A stretch of DNA of 36,828 bases from Blastocatellia bacterium (GCA_016789725.1 JAEUQN010000059.1:1-36828); one strand, 5' to 3'; numbered from the stretch's first letter, positions 9,359 through 18,452 are shown. Program-made: numbers and translations. Notes: generated from the letters alone by a model not told the origin.

Positions 9359-10133
9359 GTTTGCCTCCGTCCGTCTTCGCATTCAACCGACGCATTCCGC
9401 GAATCCAGCGATCATAATCGGAGCCTTTGCGGCGAAAATATTCCAGCACTTCCGGGTGTGGCAAGATGAGAAATTGCTCGGCAGTGATGCCCTGAACGAC
9501 GGCTTCGGCAACTTCTTCAGGCGAGACCGAACCCGCGACCAGAAAGTTTTCCCCCTGACCATCTTCGCCAAGCAACATTCGCGTGCGCACACCTTGCGGA
9601 CACAAGCACGACACCTTGATGCCCTGATCGCCATACGTGATCGAAAGCCATTCGGCAAAGGCTACGGCAGCATGTTTAGTGACAGCGTAGGATGCCGATC
9701 CGATTTGCGAGAGTAATCCTGCTGCCGATGCGGTTTGCAGTAAATATCCTTCGCCTCGCGCCAGCATTTGCGGAACGACGTGACGCGCGGCGTAAATATG
9801 AGCTTTGACATTGATGCCCCATATATGTTCCCAATCGTCATCGGATGTTTCCGCACCGCCGTGAATACTGATGCCCGCGTTCGAGCAGAACAAATCAATC
9901 GGGCCAAAACGTTCGTTGGTTTGGCGAATCAGATGGATAATGTCTTTTTCGTTTGCAACATTGGTGGCAATGGCGAGGCCGCCGATTTCCTGTGCGACTT
10001 GCTGCGCTTTTTCAAATTCCAAATCGGCAACGATCACGGCCTTCGCGCCTTCCTGTGCGAAGCGTTGGCACAGCGCACGCCCAATCCCCATTGCGCCACC
10101 CGTCACCACAATGACCTTGTCTTTAATGTTCAT
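9351..10133 (-). CDS. Short-chain dehydrogenase/reductase (SDR)
   Basis: 260 aa, a classical SDR length. The cofactor motif TGGAMGIG is at 11-18, NAG at 85-87, and the catalytic set is S136 (TASAAG), Y149 and K153 (YAVTK). D37 in the VADLEF loop after strand 2 favours NAD(H) over NADP(H). Likely oxidises or reduces a hydroxyl/keto group on an acyl or alcohol substrate handled by its neighbours. It starts 3 bases after the acyl-CoA dehydrogenase stop, so both should be on one mRNA. The ribosome site is poor, consistent with coupled translation. Confidence 0.9.
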   Translation of the reverse strand: MNIKDKVIVVTGGAMGIGRALCQRFAQEGAKAVIVADLEFEKAQQVAQEIGGLAIATNVANEKDIIHLIRQTNERFGPIDLFCSNAGISIHGGAETSDDDWEHIWGINVKAHIYAARHVVPQMLARGEGYLLQTASAAGLLSQIGSASYAVTKHAAVAFAEWLSITYGDQGIKVSCLCPQGVRTRMLLGEDGQGENFLVAGSVSPEEVAEAVVQGITAEQFLILPHPEVLEYFRRKGSDYDRWIRGMRRLNAKTDGGKHA

Positions 10134-10136
10134 GAA

Positions 10137-11372
10137 TTACTCGTATTTCCTGAGTTCGAGTTTGGCGATTGCTTCACGATGCACCTCGTCCGGGCCATCG
10201 GCAAGTCGTAGTGTGCGTTGATGCGCCCAGGCGTTCGCTAAGTGAAAATCCTGACAGACGCCTGCCCCGCCGTGCGCCTGAATGGCGCGATCAATCACGC
10301 GCAACGCTACATTGGGCGCGACGACTTTGATTTGTGCAATTTCGCCGCGTGCAATTTTATTGCCAACGGTGTCCATCAAATATGCGGCTCGCAGCGTGAG
10401 CAAACGGGCCTGGTCAATTTCCATCCGGGATTCCGCGATGTCGTGGCGAATGGTGCCTTGTTCGGCAATCGCTTTGCCGAATGCAACACGCGATTTCACC
10501 CGTTTGCACATTGCTTCCAACGCGCGTTCGGCCTGCCCAATCGTGCGCATGCAATGATGAATACGGCCTGGCCCTAAACGACCTTGCGCAATTTCAAAGC
10601 CTCTTCCTTCACCCAGCAAAATGTTGGTGGCCGGAACCCGAACATTTTCAAATAACACTTCGGCGTGTCCATGTGGCGCGTCATCGTATCCAAAAACATG
10701 CAGCATCCGTTTGATCTGTACGCCTGGCGTATCAAGCGGGACCAGAATCATTGATTGTTGTTTGTGTTTCGGCGCGCTGGGATCAGTTTTCCCCATAAAG
10801 ATGGCGATTTTGCAGCGCGGATCGCCTGCGCCTGAAGTCCACCATTTGCGTCCGTTGATAACGTAATAGTCGCCGTCGCGTTCGATGCTGGATTCTTTTT
10901 CAATCGCAGATTGAATATTGGTTGCATCCGACGACGCTACATCCGGTTCCGTCATCGCAAAACACGAACGAATCTCACCATTGAGCAGCGGTTGCAACCA
11001 CTGTTCCTGTTGCTCCGGCGTGCCGTAGCGCACCAGCACTTCCATATTGCCTGTGTCCGGCGCTGAGCAATTAAAGACCTCAGCGGCCCAGCCGACGCGC
11101 CCCATAATTTCACAGAGCGGGGCATACTCCAGATTCGTTAACCCTGCGCCAAATTTGGCCGCCGGGTCAGATTCGACCGGCATGAATAAATTCCACAGCC
11201 CTGCCTCACGCGCCTTGGGCTTGAGTTCTTCGATGATGGGAATCGGTTGCCAGCGGTCACCTTCGTTGAGTTGTTCGTAGAAGGTTTTTTCATTCGGATA
11301 AATGTATTCATTCATGAAGGCAGAGAGCTTTTGTTGCAGCTCCTGGACCTTCGGAGAAAAATCGAAGTGCAT
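10137..11372 (-). CDS. Acyl-CoA dehydrogenase, ACAD10/11-like
   Basis: 411 aa from the ATG at 11372 after AAAGGAT; a longer in-frame reading has no site. The FAD/acyl region has [16 protein letters not shown] and [13 protein letters not shown]; the C-terminal helical domain has [12 protein letters not shown]. Where most family members have the catalytic Glu of YEGT, this one reads ADGPDEVH, with Asp before Gly, as in the ACAD10/11 branch. That branch acts on long, branched or hydroxylated acyl-CoAs; the exact substrate is unknown. Electrons would pass to the ETF encoded on the other arm. First gene of the minus operon, under the shared control region at 11424-11452. Confidence 0.9.
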   Translation of the reverse strand: MHFDFSPKVQELQQKLSAFMNEYIYPNEKTFYEQLNEGDRWQPIPIIEELKPKAREAGLWNLFMPVESDPAAKFGAGLTNLEYAPLCEIMGRVGWAAEVFNCSAPDTGNMEVLVRYGTPEQQEQWLQPLLNGEIRSCFAMTEPDVASSDATNIQSAIEKESSIERDGDYYVINGRKWWTSGAGDPRCKIAIFMGKTDPSAPKHKQQSMILVPLDTPGVQIKRMLHVFGYDDAPHGHAEVLFENVRVPATNILLGEGRGFEIAQGRLGPGRIHHCMRTIGQAERALEAMCKRVKSRVAFGKAIAEQGTIRHDIAESRMEIDQARLLTLRAAYLMDTVGNKIARGEIAQIKVVAPNVALRVIDRAIQAHGGAGVCQDFHLANAWAHQRTLRLADGPDEVHREAIAKLELRKYE

Positions 11373-11423
11373 GACGATCCTTTCGCGTAATTGTGTCGGA
11401 AACCTCAAAAAAATGGGGAAGAC

Positions 11424-11452
11424 TTGACAACCTCCCTACCGGTCGGTAAGGT
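11424..11452 (+). promoter_or_regulatory. Sigma-70-type promoter with TetR-like operator inside its spacer
   Basis: TTGACA (11424-11429), a 17-base spacer and TAAGGT (11447-11452) form a good -35/-10 pair reading towards the aldehyde dehydrogenase. The palindrome TACCG-GT-CGGTA (11437-11448), extended with one mismatch to 11434-11451, lies across the spacer and -10. Palindromes built on ACCGGTCGGT are recurrent operators of TetR-family regulators of fatty-acid and CoA-ester catabolism. Binding here would block RNA polymerase. The same 120-base gap must hold the minus-arm promoter, so one regulator could control both arms. No regulator gene is in the window. Confidence 0.65.
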
Positions 11453-11491
11453 ACGCTCTTTCCTGCTCAAGTGTCAATAAAGGTGAAACAA

Positions 11492-12937
11492 ATGTCTGCT
11501 GTTGCCAGTTCTACAAACCTGAAAGTTTGCGACAAGTTTTATATCAACGGTCAATGGGTTGCGCCCTCTGGAAGCGGTACGATTGATGTTATCAATTCGA
11601 CCACAGAAGAGGTGATGGGGCGTGTGCCTGAAGGCACTGCCGACGACATCAACGCAGCGGTCGCGGCTGCCAAAGCAGCGTTCGCTTCGTGGTCAACGAC
11701 GCCTGTGGCCGAGCGCGCGCAGTATTTGCAAGCCATTGCTGACAAGCTCAAAACGCGGCAAAGCGAGATCGCCAACATTATCTCGGAAGAAGTTGGTATG
11801 CCGTTGCCGCTGGCAACCGCTGTGCAGGCAGGATTGCCGATTGCTGTCGCCAATTCGTATGTGCAACTGCTCGGTAACTTTTCGTTTGAAGAGCAAGTCA
11901 ATAATTCGCTGATCGTGCGTGAACCGATTGGCGTCGTCGCGTGCATTACTCCCTGGAATTATCCGCTGCATCAGGTTGTCGCCAAAGTCGCACCGGCATT
12001 AGCCGCAGGTTGCACCGTTGTGCTCAAGCCAAGTGAAGTCGCGCCCTTAACCGCATTCATCCTGGCGGAAATTGTTGACGAAGTTGGTTTGCCCGCTGGC
12101 GTGTTTAATTTGGTGACTGGTTATGGCCCGGTTGTTGGTGAAGCGTTGGCCTCGCATCCTGACGTGGATATGGTTTCATTTACCGGTTCAACGCGTGCTG
12201 GCAAGCGTGTGAGTGAGCTGGCGGCTCAATCTATCAAGCGCGTGTCACTTGAGCTTGGCGGGAAATCCGCCAACGTGATTTTGGATGATGCGGATTTGGC
12301 GAAAGCCGTGAGCAGCGGCGTGGCGAATTGTTATTTCAATTCAGGGCAAACCTGTTCGGCGCACACGCGCATGCTGGTGCCAAAAGCCAAGCACGACGAA
12401 GCGGTACAGATTGCGAAAGCCACTGCTGAAAAATTCAAGCCCGGTGATCCGAAAGCCGACGGAACTCGACTCGGTCCGCTGATTTCTGCAACGCAGCAAG
12501 AGCGAGTGCGCAGTTATATTCAAAAGGGAATTGACGAAGGCGCAACGCTGGTGACCGGGGGAATCGAAGCGCCCGAAGGCTTGTCTACAGGCTATTTCGT
12601 GCGCCCCACAATTTTTGCGAACGTCAACAACCAGATGACCATCGCGCAGGAAGAAATCTTTGGCCCGGTGCTCTCGATCATTCCTTATGAAGATGAAGAT
12701 GATGCTGTCCGTATTGCGAATGATACGGTCTATGGTTTGGCTGGCGGTGTGTGGTCGTCCGATCCTGAACGCGCGAAACGTGTTGCCCGCCGTCTGCGCA
12801 CCGGACAGGTAGACATCAATGGTGGCAAGTTTAATCCGCTCGCCCCCTTTGGCGGATACAAACAATCCGGCAATGGCCGCGAGTTCGGAAAATTTGGTTT
12901 GGAAGAATTTCTCGAAATAAAATCAATGCAGTTGTGA
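11492..12937 (+). CDS. NAD(P)-dependent aldehyde dehydrogenase
   Basis: 481 aa from the ATG at 11492, which follows AAAGGTGA; a GTG 21 bases upstream is less likely. It oxidises an aldehyde to a carboxylic acid. Motifs: TPWNYPLHQ (cofactor domain), FTGSTRAGK, general base E254 in LELGGKSAN, nucleophile C288 in SGQTCSAH, and EEIFGPVL. This is the non-acylating ALDH pattern. First gene of the plus arm, directly behind the TetR-like operator, so probably an early step feeding acids (after CoA activation) to the acyl-CoA dehydrogenases. No ligase gene is in view. Confidence 0.92.
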   Translation: MSAVASSTNLKVCDKFYINGQWVAPSGSGTIDVINSTTEEVMGRVPEGTADDINAAVAAAKAAFASWSTTPVAERAQYLQAIADKLKTRQSEIANIISEEVGMPLPLATAVQAGLPIAVANSYVQLLGNFSFEEQVNNSLIVREPIGVVACITPWNYPLHQVVAKVAPALAAGCTVVLKPSEVAPLTAFILAEIVDEVGLPAGVFNLVTGYGPVVGEALASHPDVDMVSFTGSTRAGKRVSELAAQSIKRVSLELGGKSANVILDDADLAKAVSSGVANCYFNSGQTCSAHTRMLVPKAKHDEAVQIAKATAEKFKPGDPKADGTRLGPLISATQQERVRSYIQKGIDEGATLVTGGIEAPEGLSTGYFVRPTIFANVNNQMTIAQEEIFGPVLSIIPYEDEDDAVRIANDTVYGLAGGVWSSDPERAKRVARRLRTGQVDINGGKFNPLAPFGGYKQSGNGREFGKFGLEEFLEIKSMQL

Positions 12938-12949
12938 GTAGCCTGTGGA

Positions 12950-13036
12950 CGGTAGACAGTAGACAGTAGTTACCTCCGAAGTAACTTCAGGTCTAAACAA
13001 TAACTACCGACTACCGACTACCGACTACCGACTACT
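12950..13036. repeat. Heptad-repeat hairpin element, copy 1
   Basis: The left arm is three 7-base units (CGGTAGA, CAGTAGA, CAGTAGT; 12950-12970). The right arm is four exact ACTACCG units plus a partial one (13003-13036), the reverse complement of the left-arm unit. The 32-base loop contains its own hairpin GAAGT-A-ACTTC. The right arm runs to 2 bases before the etfB ATG and leaves no room for a Shine-Dalgarno. A related element lies at 18365-18446 in the same operon. Confidence 0.8.
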
Positions 13037-13038
13037 CT

Positions 13039-13830
13039 ATGAATTTAATTGTCTGTCTCAAGCAAATTCTTGATCCTGATATTCCGGGACGCGACTTCAA
13101 AGTTGATCCCATCTCGAAAGAAGCTGTGCGCGGCGCGGCTAATTTGGTCACCAATATTTTCTGTGAAAACGCCCTCGAAACGGCGTTGCAATTCAAAGAG
13201 AAAAACGGCACGGGTAAAATCACGGCAATTTGTTATGCCCCCGAATCTGGTGAAGACACGTTGCGCAAGGCCCTGGCAATGAGAGCCGATGAAGGCGTTC
13301 AGGTTTTGAATGATGGCCTGGCGCATCCTGATCCTTTGATGGTTGCGCGTACGCTGGCCGCCGCCATTCGTAAGATCGGAACGTTTGATGTGGTGATGGT
13401 TGGGCGCGAATCCGGGGATTGGGGCGTTGGGCAAACGGGCGGATTGTTGGCCGAAGAACTTGGCGTCCCGTATGTCGGATTTGTGGATCACATCGAAACC
13501 AGTGGCAGTGGTGTGAAGCTCAAACGTCAAACGGATGCAGGGTTTGAGATTGTCGAAGCCAGCACGCCTCTGGTCATCAGTATTACGAACGATGAACATA
13601 ACGTTCCGCGTGTGCCAAAGACGCGCGATGTGATGATGTCGTTCCGGCAATCTTTGACGAAATGGACGCTCAGCGATTTGGGTGTTAGTGCGTCAGAAAG
13701 TTATTACGAAGTCGCAGAATTAGGCATCCCCGTGAAAGAATCTTCGTGTGAGCTTGTCACGGGAGAGACACTGGAAGAACGTGTCAGCCAATTGGCGGAA
13801 AAGATTTTGGCAGTTAAGCGAGCGTTGTAA
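13039..13830 (+). CDS. etfB: Electron transfer flavoprotein, beta subunit
   Basis: 263 aa. Begins MNLIVCLKQILDPD, the standard EtfB start, and carries the beta-subunit signature region VGRESGDWGVGQTGGLLAE near residues 121-139, where AMP or FAD binds. With EtfA it accepts electrons from acyl-CoA dehydrogenases. It lies 5' of etfA and of a membrane ETF:quinone oxidoreductase, with three acyl-CoA dehydrogenases in the locus. There is no Shine-Dalgarno: the heptad hairpin runs up to the ATG, so translation may begin without one or depend on RNA structure. Confidence 0.93.
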   Translation: MNLIVCLKQILDPDIPGRDFKVDPISKEAVRGAANLVTNIFCENALETALQFKEKNGTGKITAICYAPESGEDTLRKALAMRADEGVQVLNDGLAHPDPLMVARTLAAAIRKIGTFDVVMVGRESGDWGVGQTGGLLAEELGVPYVGFVDHIETSGSGVKLKRQTDAGFEIVEASTPLVISITNDEHNVPRVPKTRDVMMSFRQSLTKWTLSDLGVSASESYYEVAELGIPVKESSCELVTGETLEERVSQLAEKILAVKRAL

Positions 13831-13835
13831 TGCTG

Positions 13836-13933
13836 GTAGCGCAAACTGTCAGTTTGCATTGCTGAATTACCTGGCTTTTTTATATTCATCAGAACCTTAA
13901 TAATCAAGATCGCAAACTGACAGTTTGCGCTAC
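13836..13933. repeat. 22-bp inverted repeat with self-palindromic arms (etfB-etfA gap)
   Basis: Perfect 22-base arms lie at 13836-13857 and 13912-13933, each beginning or ending with GTAGC/GCTAC. Each arm is itself a near-perfect palindrome, GCAAACTG-T-CAGTTTGC and GCAAACTG-A-CAGTTTGC, so either one long stem or two small hairpins can form. The 54 bases between are AT-rich and show no coding. The element fills nearly the whole gap and leaves no ribosome site for etfA. It looks like a small mobile or miniature repeat. Confidence 0.8.
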
Positions 13934-13938
13934 ATTTT

Positions 13939-14901
13939 ATGAGCGTAGTTATTTGTTTATTTGCAAAAAATGGATTTGATCGTGCGGGGCAGGGGGTGGC
14001 AGGCGCAGGCCGTCGTCTGGCGGATGAGCTAGGCGCAAAGTTGCAAGCCATCATCATCGGTGCGGCTGATGCGGCGATGATTGATGCCGTCAAAACGGTT
14101 GCGGATGGCGTGACCATCGCCGCCCAATCTGAGCTAAGCGATTATCAATCCGAACTATATTTGAGCGCCGCCGCACAAATCTGTCAGAGCTTAGCGCCAA
14201 AAGCTGTGTTGCTCAGTAATGACACCTACAGTCAGGAAATAGCAGCTCGGCTCGCGCATCGTTTGGGCGGGAGCGCGGCGGGCGATGTGACTTCCATCGC
14301 GTTGCATGATGGTAATGTTCGAGCGCGTCGTAGTGTCTACGGTGGCAAAGCCGAAGCCGTCATCGAACTGAAGCGTTCGCCTGCGGTGCTGTGGATTCGC
14401 GCCCGTGCTTTTGATCCTGCGCCTGCGCGTGAATCCGTGGCAGACGTCAATCAGGCTGCCCTTACACTGGGCGACGCTCGCACCCGCATTGTCGAGCGTA
14501 AATCTGAGGCGATTACCGAAGCTCGCCTTGAAGACGCGCAAATTATCATCAGTGGCGGACGAGGCCTCGGTGGGCCGGAACCCTTTGAAGATTTGAAAGC
14601 TTTGGCCGCATTGGTTGGCGCACAGGTTGCGGCTTCGCGTGCGGCTTGCGATTCCGGCTGGTGTCCGCCAACGTGGCAAGTTGGACAAACAGGCAAGAAG
14701 GTCGCACCGCAATTGTATCTGGCGATTGCGATTCATGGCGCGAGCCAGCATCTGGCCGGAATGTCAGACTCCAAAATCGTTGCGGCGATCAATATTGATA
14801 AAGATGCGCCGATCTTCAAGCACTGCAAATTTGGCATTGTCGAGGACTATCGCAAAGTGGTTCCGCTCCTGAAAGAAAAACTTGCTGCGGCGCAAGCGTG
14901 A
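13939..14901 (+). CDS. etfA: Electron transfer flavoprotein, alpha subunit
   Basis: 320 aa, normal for EtfA. The C-terminal FAD-binding domain is clear from about residue 200: SGGRGLGGPEPF, SRAACDSGWCP, QVGQTGKKVAP, IHGASQHLAG, and INIDKDAPIFK. The usual Gly in the SGA(I)QH motif region is HGASQH here. Paired with EtfB it carries electrons from acyl-CoA dehydrogenases to the quinone pool. The ATG follows a hairpin repeat directly (CATTTTATG) with no Shine-Dalgarno. The membrane oxidoreductase begins 28 bases downstream. Confidence 0.93.
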   Translation: MSVVICLFAKNGFDRAGQGVAGAGRRLADELGAKLQAIIIGAADAAMIDAVKTVADGVTIAAQSELSDYQSELYLSAAAQICQSLAPKAVLLSNDTYSQEIAARLAHRLGGSAAGDVTSIALHDGNVRARRSVYGGKAEAVIELKRSPAVLWIRARAFDPAPARESVADVNQAALTLGDARTRIVERKSEAITEARLEDAQIIISGGRGLGGPEPFEDLKALAALVGAQVAASRAACDSGWCPPTWQVGQTGKKVAPQLYLAIAIHGASQHLAGMSDSKIVAAINIDKDAPIFKHCKFGIVEDYRKVVPLLKEKLAAAQA

Positions 14902-14929
14902 GTAATCCGCGAAGCCGGGCGAAAGGCAG

Positions 14930-16957
14930 ATGAATCAAGCTACTGCAACTCGTGAAATCCTCTGGAACATCTCCCACACCTGGGTGATGTATTTGCTATT
15001 TGTGATTTCGCTCGGTATTGCTGCTTACGGTTTTTATCAACGTCTTGTCGTTTGGAAAAAAGGTCTGCCCTTAGATCGCTTCGATCAGCCGCTGAAACGC
15101 ATTGGAAAAGTTCTCACACACGCCGCCGCGCAACAACGAACCGTCCGCGAAAAATACGCCGCTGTTTTTCATACTCTCATTTACACCGGGTTCATTATCC
15201 TGACGATTGCGACGACCGTTGTTGCGTTAGATTACGATTTTGGATTTTCGATTATGCAGGGCGCATTTTACCTGTATTTTCAATCATTCATCGTAGATGT
15301 GTTTGGCGCATTGGTGATGGTTGGCGTTTTAATCGCCGCGTACAGGCGTCTGATAACGAAGCCGAGAAAATTGGTCTACACGGATGAAGCGGTGTGGATA
15401 TTGGCGGCGATCTTTGCGATTGCGTTGACAGGATTTCTGATTGAAGGTTGGCGCATTGCTGCGACGAATGATCCGTGGGGCGCGTGGTCGCCCTTTGGCT
15501 ATTTGGTGGCGAAAGTTTCTGCTGCGACAATGAGCGTGGATGCGATGAGGCTGTTACACCTGATTACCTGGTGGGGGCATGCGGTCTTGGTCTTTGGGTT
15601 CATCGCGGTTGCGCCGTACACGAAAATGGCCCACGTCGTAATGGCTCCGCTCAATATTTATACGGCTTCGCTGAAACCCATCGGAGCGAACCTGAAGTTT
15701 CTCGACATTGATAAGGCGATGGAAACAGGCGACAAGCTGGGCATAAATGCGCTGTCGTCATTTACCTGGAAAGACCTCGCTGATTTTGATGCCTGCACCG
15801 AGTGCGGGCGCTGTACCAGTGTTTGTCCGGCGAACACCGTCGGTAAAGAACTTTCCCCGCGCGACATAATTTTAGACTTGCAAGGCTTGATGCACCGTTC
15901 TGCAAAAACGGTATCAGAGATGGCGGATTTCAATGATCCAATCATCAATGCTGTTCCTTCAACGTCGCCTGAAGCCCTGTGGCAATGCACTACTTGCGCG
16001 GCCTGTGTCGAAGCGTGTCCGGTTTTTATTGAGCAGATGCCGAAGATCGTGGATATGCGGCGCTTTTTGGTGATGGAGGAGGCGAATTTTCCCGACACGA
16101 TGGCCGATGCTGTGACTTCGATGGAAACGCGCGGGCATCCATTCAAAGGCACGCAAGCGACGCGCATAGATTGGACTGATGGACTCAACGTCAAAACGAT
16201 CAATGATGCGCGTGATGCCGAGGTGATTTTGTGGGTTGGTTGTGGGGGGGCATTGATTGAGCGAAATCAAAAAGTCTCACGCTCAATCGCGCAGTTGCTC
16301 CAAAAAGCGAACGTCAATTTTGCAATTCTGGGCCGGGAAGAAAAATGCACTGGCGATCCGGCACGCCGCATTGGCAACGAGTTTTTGTTTGAGATGCTGG
16401 CGAAGGAAAACACAGAAAGACTCAATAAATACGGCGTCAAGAAGATCATCACCTCGTGCCCGCATTGCTTCAATACGTTCCGCAATGAGTACCCGCAATA
16501 CGGTGGCAATTACGAAGTTTTTCATCACAGCGAGTATTTAGCGCGACTCGTAAACGAAGGCAAGTTGCAACCGTCAGACAAACTCGATAAGAAAATTACC
16601 TTTCATGATCCGTGTTATCTGGGGCGGCATAATGATGTGTACGATGCGCCGCGTCAGTTGGTGCAAATCTCTGCGAAGCGCGGGCTCACCGAAGTCGCGC
16701 AGAGTCGTAATAACAGCTTTTGTTGCGGCGGCGGCGGCGGCATGAGCTTTGTGGACGAACCCAAAGACAAGCGCGTCAATCAGGAACGGGCGCGCCAATT
16801 GCTCGACACTGGCGCGGATATTGTCGCGGTCGGTTGTCCCTTCTGCACCACCATGCTGGAAGACGGCATCAACGCCCGCAAAGGCGACCGCGATGTGAAG
16901 GTGATGGATGTGTCGGAGTTACTCTGGCAAGCAGTCCAATCAAAAGAAACCTCATAA
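14930..16957 (+). CDS. Membrane ETF:quinone oxidoreductase, EMO type (NarI-like, 2x[4Fe-4S], CCG domains)
   Basis: 675 aa. About five membrane helices (roughly 17-37, 80-102, 113-140, 153-172, 205-232) form a nitrate-reductase-gamma-like domain; H81, H210 and H217 are candidate heme b ligands. Two ferredoxin-type sites follow: C289, C292, C295, C299 (CTECGRCTSVCP) and C353, C356, C359, C363 (CTTCAACVEACP). Two CCG-type cysteine regions end the protein, with C598-C599 in CCGGGGG. This is the layout of the EMO family, which moves electrons from ETF to (methyl)menaquinone in beta-oxidising bacteria. Adjacency to etfBA supports it. A heterodisulfide-reductase-like role with another donor is the alternative. 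Confidence 0.85.
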   Translation: MNQATATREILWNISHTWVMYLLFVISLGIAAYGFYQRLVVWKKGLPLDRFDQPLKRIGKVLTHAAAQQRTVREKYAAVFHTLIYTGFIILTIATTVVALDYDFGFSIMQGAFYLYFQSFIVDVFGALVMVGVLIAAYRRLITKPRKLVYTDEAVWILAAIFAIALTGFLIEGWRIAATNDPWGAWSPFGYLVAKVSAATMSVDAMRLLHLITWWGHAVLVFGFIAVAPYTKMAHVVMAPLNIYTASLKPIGANLKFLDIDKAMETGDKLGINALSSFTWKDLADFDACTECGRCTSVCPANTVGKELSPRDIILDLQGLMHRSAKTVSEMADFNDPIINAVPSTSPEALWQCTTCAACVEACPVFIEQMPKIVDMRRFLVMEEANFPDTMADAVTSMETRGHPFKGTQATRIDWTDGLNVKTINDARDAEVILWVGCGGALIERNQKVSRSIAQLLQKANVNFAILGREEKCTGDPARRIGNEFLFEMLAKENTERLNKYGVKKIITSCPHCFNTFRNEYPQYGGNYEVFHHSEYLARLVNEGKLQPSDKLDKKITFHDPCYLGRHNDVYDAPRQLVQISAKRGLTEVAQSRNNSFCCGGGGGMSFVDEPKDKRVNQERARQLLDTGADIVAVGCPFCTTMLEDGINARKGDRDVKVMDVSELLWQAVQSKETS

Positions 16958-16981
16958 AACACTATTCAGGAAAAGCAACGC

Positions 16982-17158
16982 ATGGAAAAGAATCAAAAAA
17001 CGATATTTTTCGCTTTGGTTGGATTAGCCATTGCAGTATTGATTGCGAGCATCTATCTCGTTATCTCCACCGGAAGGATATCGAAGGCAGCGCCGTTCTT
17101 CGTCATTGCAATGATGCTCCTGCTTGTCTGGAATTCGACGCGAAAGAAATCGTCATAG
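16982..17158 (+). CDS. 58-aa membrane protein, unknown function
   Basis: Reads MEKNQKTIFFALVG and on to STRKKSS, with two predicted membrane helices (about 7-29 and 36-50) and a positively charged tail. AGGAAA precedes the ATG. It fills the gap between the EMO-type gene and the next acyl-CoA dehydrogenase, ends 22 bases before the latter, and has the same strand and codon flavour as its neighbours. It might be an accessory subunit of the membrane oxidoreductase; that is inference from position only. Confidence 0.6.
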   Translation: MEKNQKTIFFALVGLAIAVLIASIYLVISTGRISKAAPFFVIAMMLLLVWNSTRKKSS

Positions 17159-17180
17159 TAACAACTGGAAAGGTATATTT

Positions 17181-18359
17181 ATGGACTTGAAACCAACTCC
17201 ACAAGAACAGCAATTCCGCGAAGAATTGCGCACGTGGTTGCAGGCGAATAAGCCCGCGCCATTTGAAGGTGACGAATCAACGCCGGAAGGCCGAAAGGCT
17301 CACGTCGAGTATTTGAAGGCCTGGCAAAAGAAGGTTTTTGAAGGCGGATGGGCTGGGATTTCATGGCCCAAAGAATATGGTGGACGCGGTGCAACCATCA
17401 TTGAGCAGGCCATTTTTCAGGAAGAATTTACGCTCGCCGGTGTGCCGCATCTGGTGAACTCGCTCGGTATCGCCATCATTGGCCCAACGATTATTGCGGT
17501 TGGAACTGAGGAGCAAAAACAACGTTACATTGCCAAAATTTTATCGGCGGATGAAATCTGGTGTCAGGGCTTTTCCGAACCGAACTCCGGCAGCGACGTA
17601 GCATCGCTCGGCACCAAAGCCGTGCGCGATGGCGATGATTTTATCGTTAATGGACAAAAGATTTGGACGAGCTTTGCTCATTTCTCAGATTTTTGTTTGC
17701 TGTTGGTGCGCACCAATCCCGACGTTGCCAAGCACAAAGGCATCACCGCGTTGCTCGTGGACATGCACAGTCCCGGCGTGACCGTCAAACCGTTGCGGCA
17801 GATCACGGGCGAAGCGGATTTCAACGAAGTGTACTTCGATAATGTTCGCATCCCAGTTGCCAACGTGCTTGGTGAAATTGATAAAGGATGGCACACGGCA
17901 ATTGCGACGTTGATGAACGAGCGTGCGAACCTTGGTTCCAGCACGTATGTCATGCTCAAGCGCACATTAGACGCGCTGATCGCCCGTTCACGTACCTCAA
18001 TGCACAATGGCAAAGTCGCTGCACAAGACCCCATCACGCGACAAAAGCTGGCGCAAGCTTATCTCGAACTCGAAATTTTCAAGAGCAATCTCAACCGCTC
18101 GCTTTCCAAGATGAGCAAGTCCAAAGTACCCGGCCCGGAGGGTTCCATTCTGAAGCTGTATTGGAGCGAATATAATCAGCGGTTGCAGCAAATTGCCCAG
18201 GAGACATTGGGGCCGGTCGCCTCGCTGTGGGACACCGATGACGGCCTCTGGGTTCATGGCTACCTGCGAACGCGTGCCAACACCATCGAAGCGGGAACAA
18301 CGGAAATTCTCAAAAATATCGTAGCCGAGCGAGTGCTTGGGCTGCCAAAAAGTTATTAA
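17181..18359 (+). CDS. Acyl-CoA dehydrogenase (catalytic-Glu-bearing half of a likely pair)
   Basis: 392 aa from the ATG at 17181, preceded by GGAAAGG; an upstream in-frame start would overlap the small membrane gene. Core motifs: GFSEPNSGSDVASL (flavin/substrate loop), IVNGQKIWTS, and the C-terminal ANTIEAGTTEILKN, in which E370 is the expected catalytic base. The helical C-terminus matches the FadE type that pairs with a second, catalytically bare subunit in actinobacterial alpha2-beta2 enzymes. The next gene fits that second subunit. FAD reduction would be relieved by the upstream ETF. Confidence 0.9.
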   Translation: MDLKPTPQEQQFREELRTWLQANKPAPFEGDESTPEGRKAHVEYLKAWQKKVFEGGWAGISWPKEYGGRGATIIEQAIFQEEFTLAGVPHLVNSLGIAIIGPTIIAVGTEEQKQRYIAKILSADEIWCQGFSEPNSGSDVASLGTKAVRDGDDFIVNGQKIWTSFAHFSDFCLLLVRTNPDVAKHKGITALLVDMHSPGVTVKPLRQITGEADFNEVYFDNVRIPVANVLGEIDKGWHTAIATLMNERANLGSSTYVMLKRTLDALIARSRTSMHNGKVAAQDPITRQKLAQAYLELEIFKSNLNRSLSKMSKSKVPGPEGSILKLYWSEYNQRLQQIAQETLGPVASLWDTDDGLWVHGYLRTRANTIEAGTTEILKNIVAERVLGLPKSY

Positions 18360-18364
18360 CTTTT

Positions 18365-18446
18365 GAGTAGACGGTAGACAGTAGACGGTAGACCGTAGTG
18401 TTTGGCTCCAAACTACCGACTACCGTCTACCGTCTACCGACTACTC
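18365..18446. repeat. Heptad-repeat hairpin element, copy 2
   Basis: An almost continuous inverted repeat: left arm 18365-18405 begins GAGTAGACGGTAGAC and ends TTTGG; the two-base loop is CT; the right arm 18408-18446 ends ACCGACTACTC. Arms are 41 and 39 bases with few mismatches and are built of the same 7-base unit (CGGTAGA/CAGTAGA) as the element before etfB. It separates the two paired acyl-CoA dehydrogenase genes and ends 6 bases before the second start codon. Confidence 0.85.
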
Positions 18447-18452
18447 AACCTT

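Noticed and set aside
5588..12937. One pathway from haloalkane through alcohol, aldehyde and acid to beta-oxidation
   Set aside because: The reactions could connect, but the dehalogenase is several kilobases from, and not in an operon with, the SDR and aldehyde dehydrogenase; distance alone does not support it.
12950..13036. Short repeats resembling a CRISPR array
   Set aside because: Units are 7 bases, contiguous, and inverted across a loop; there are no spacers and no cas genes.
14191..14751. 186-codon open frame on the minus strand within etfA
   Set aside because: It is antisense to a clearly real etfA, with no motif or start signal.
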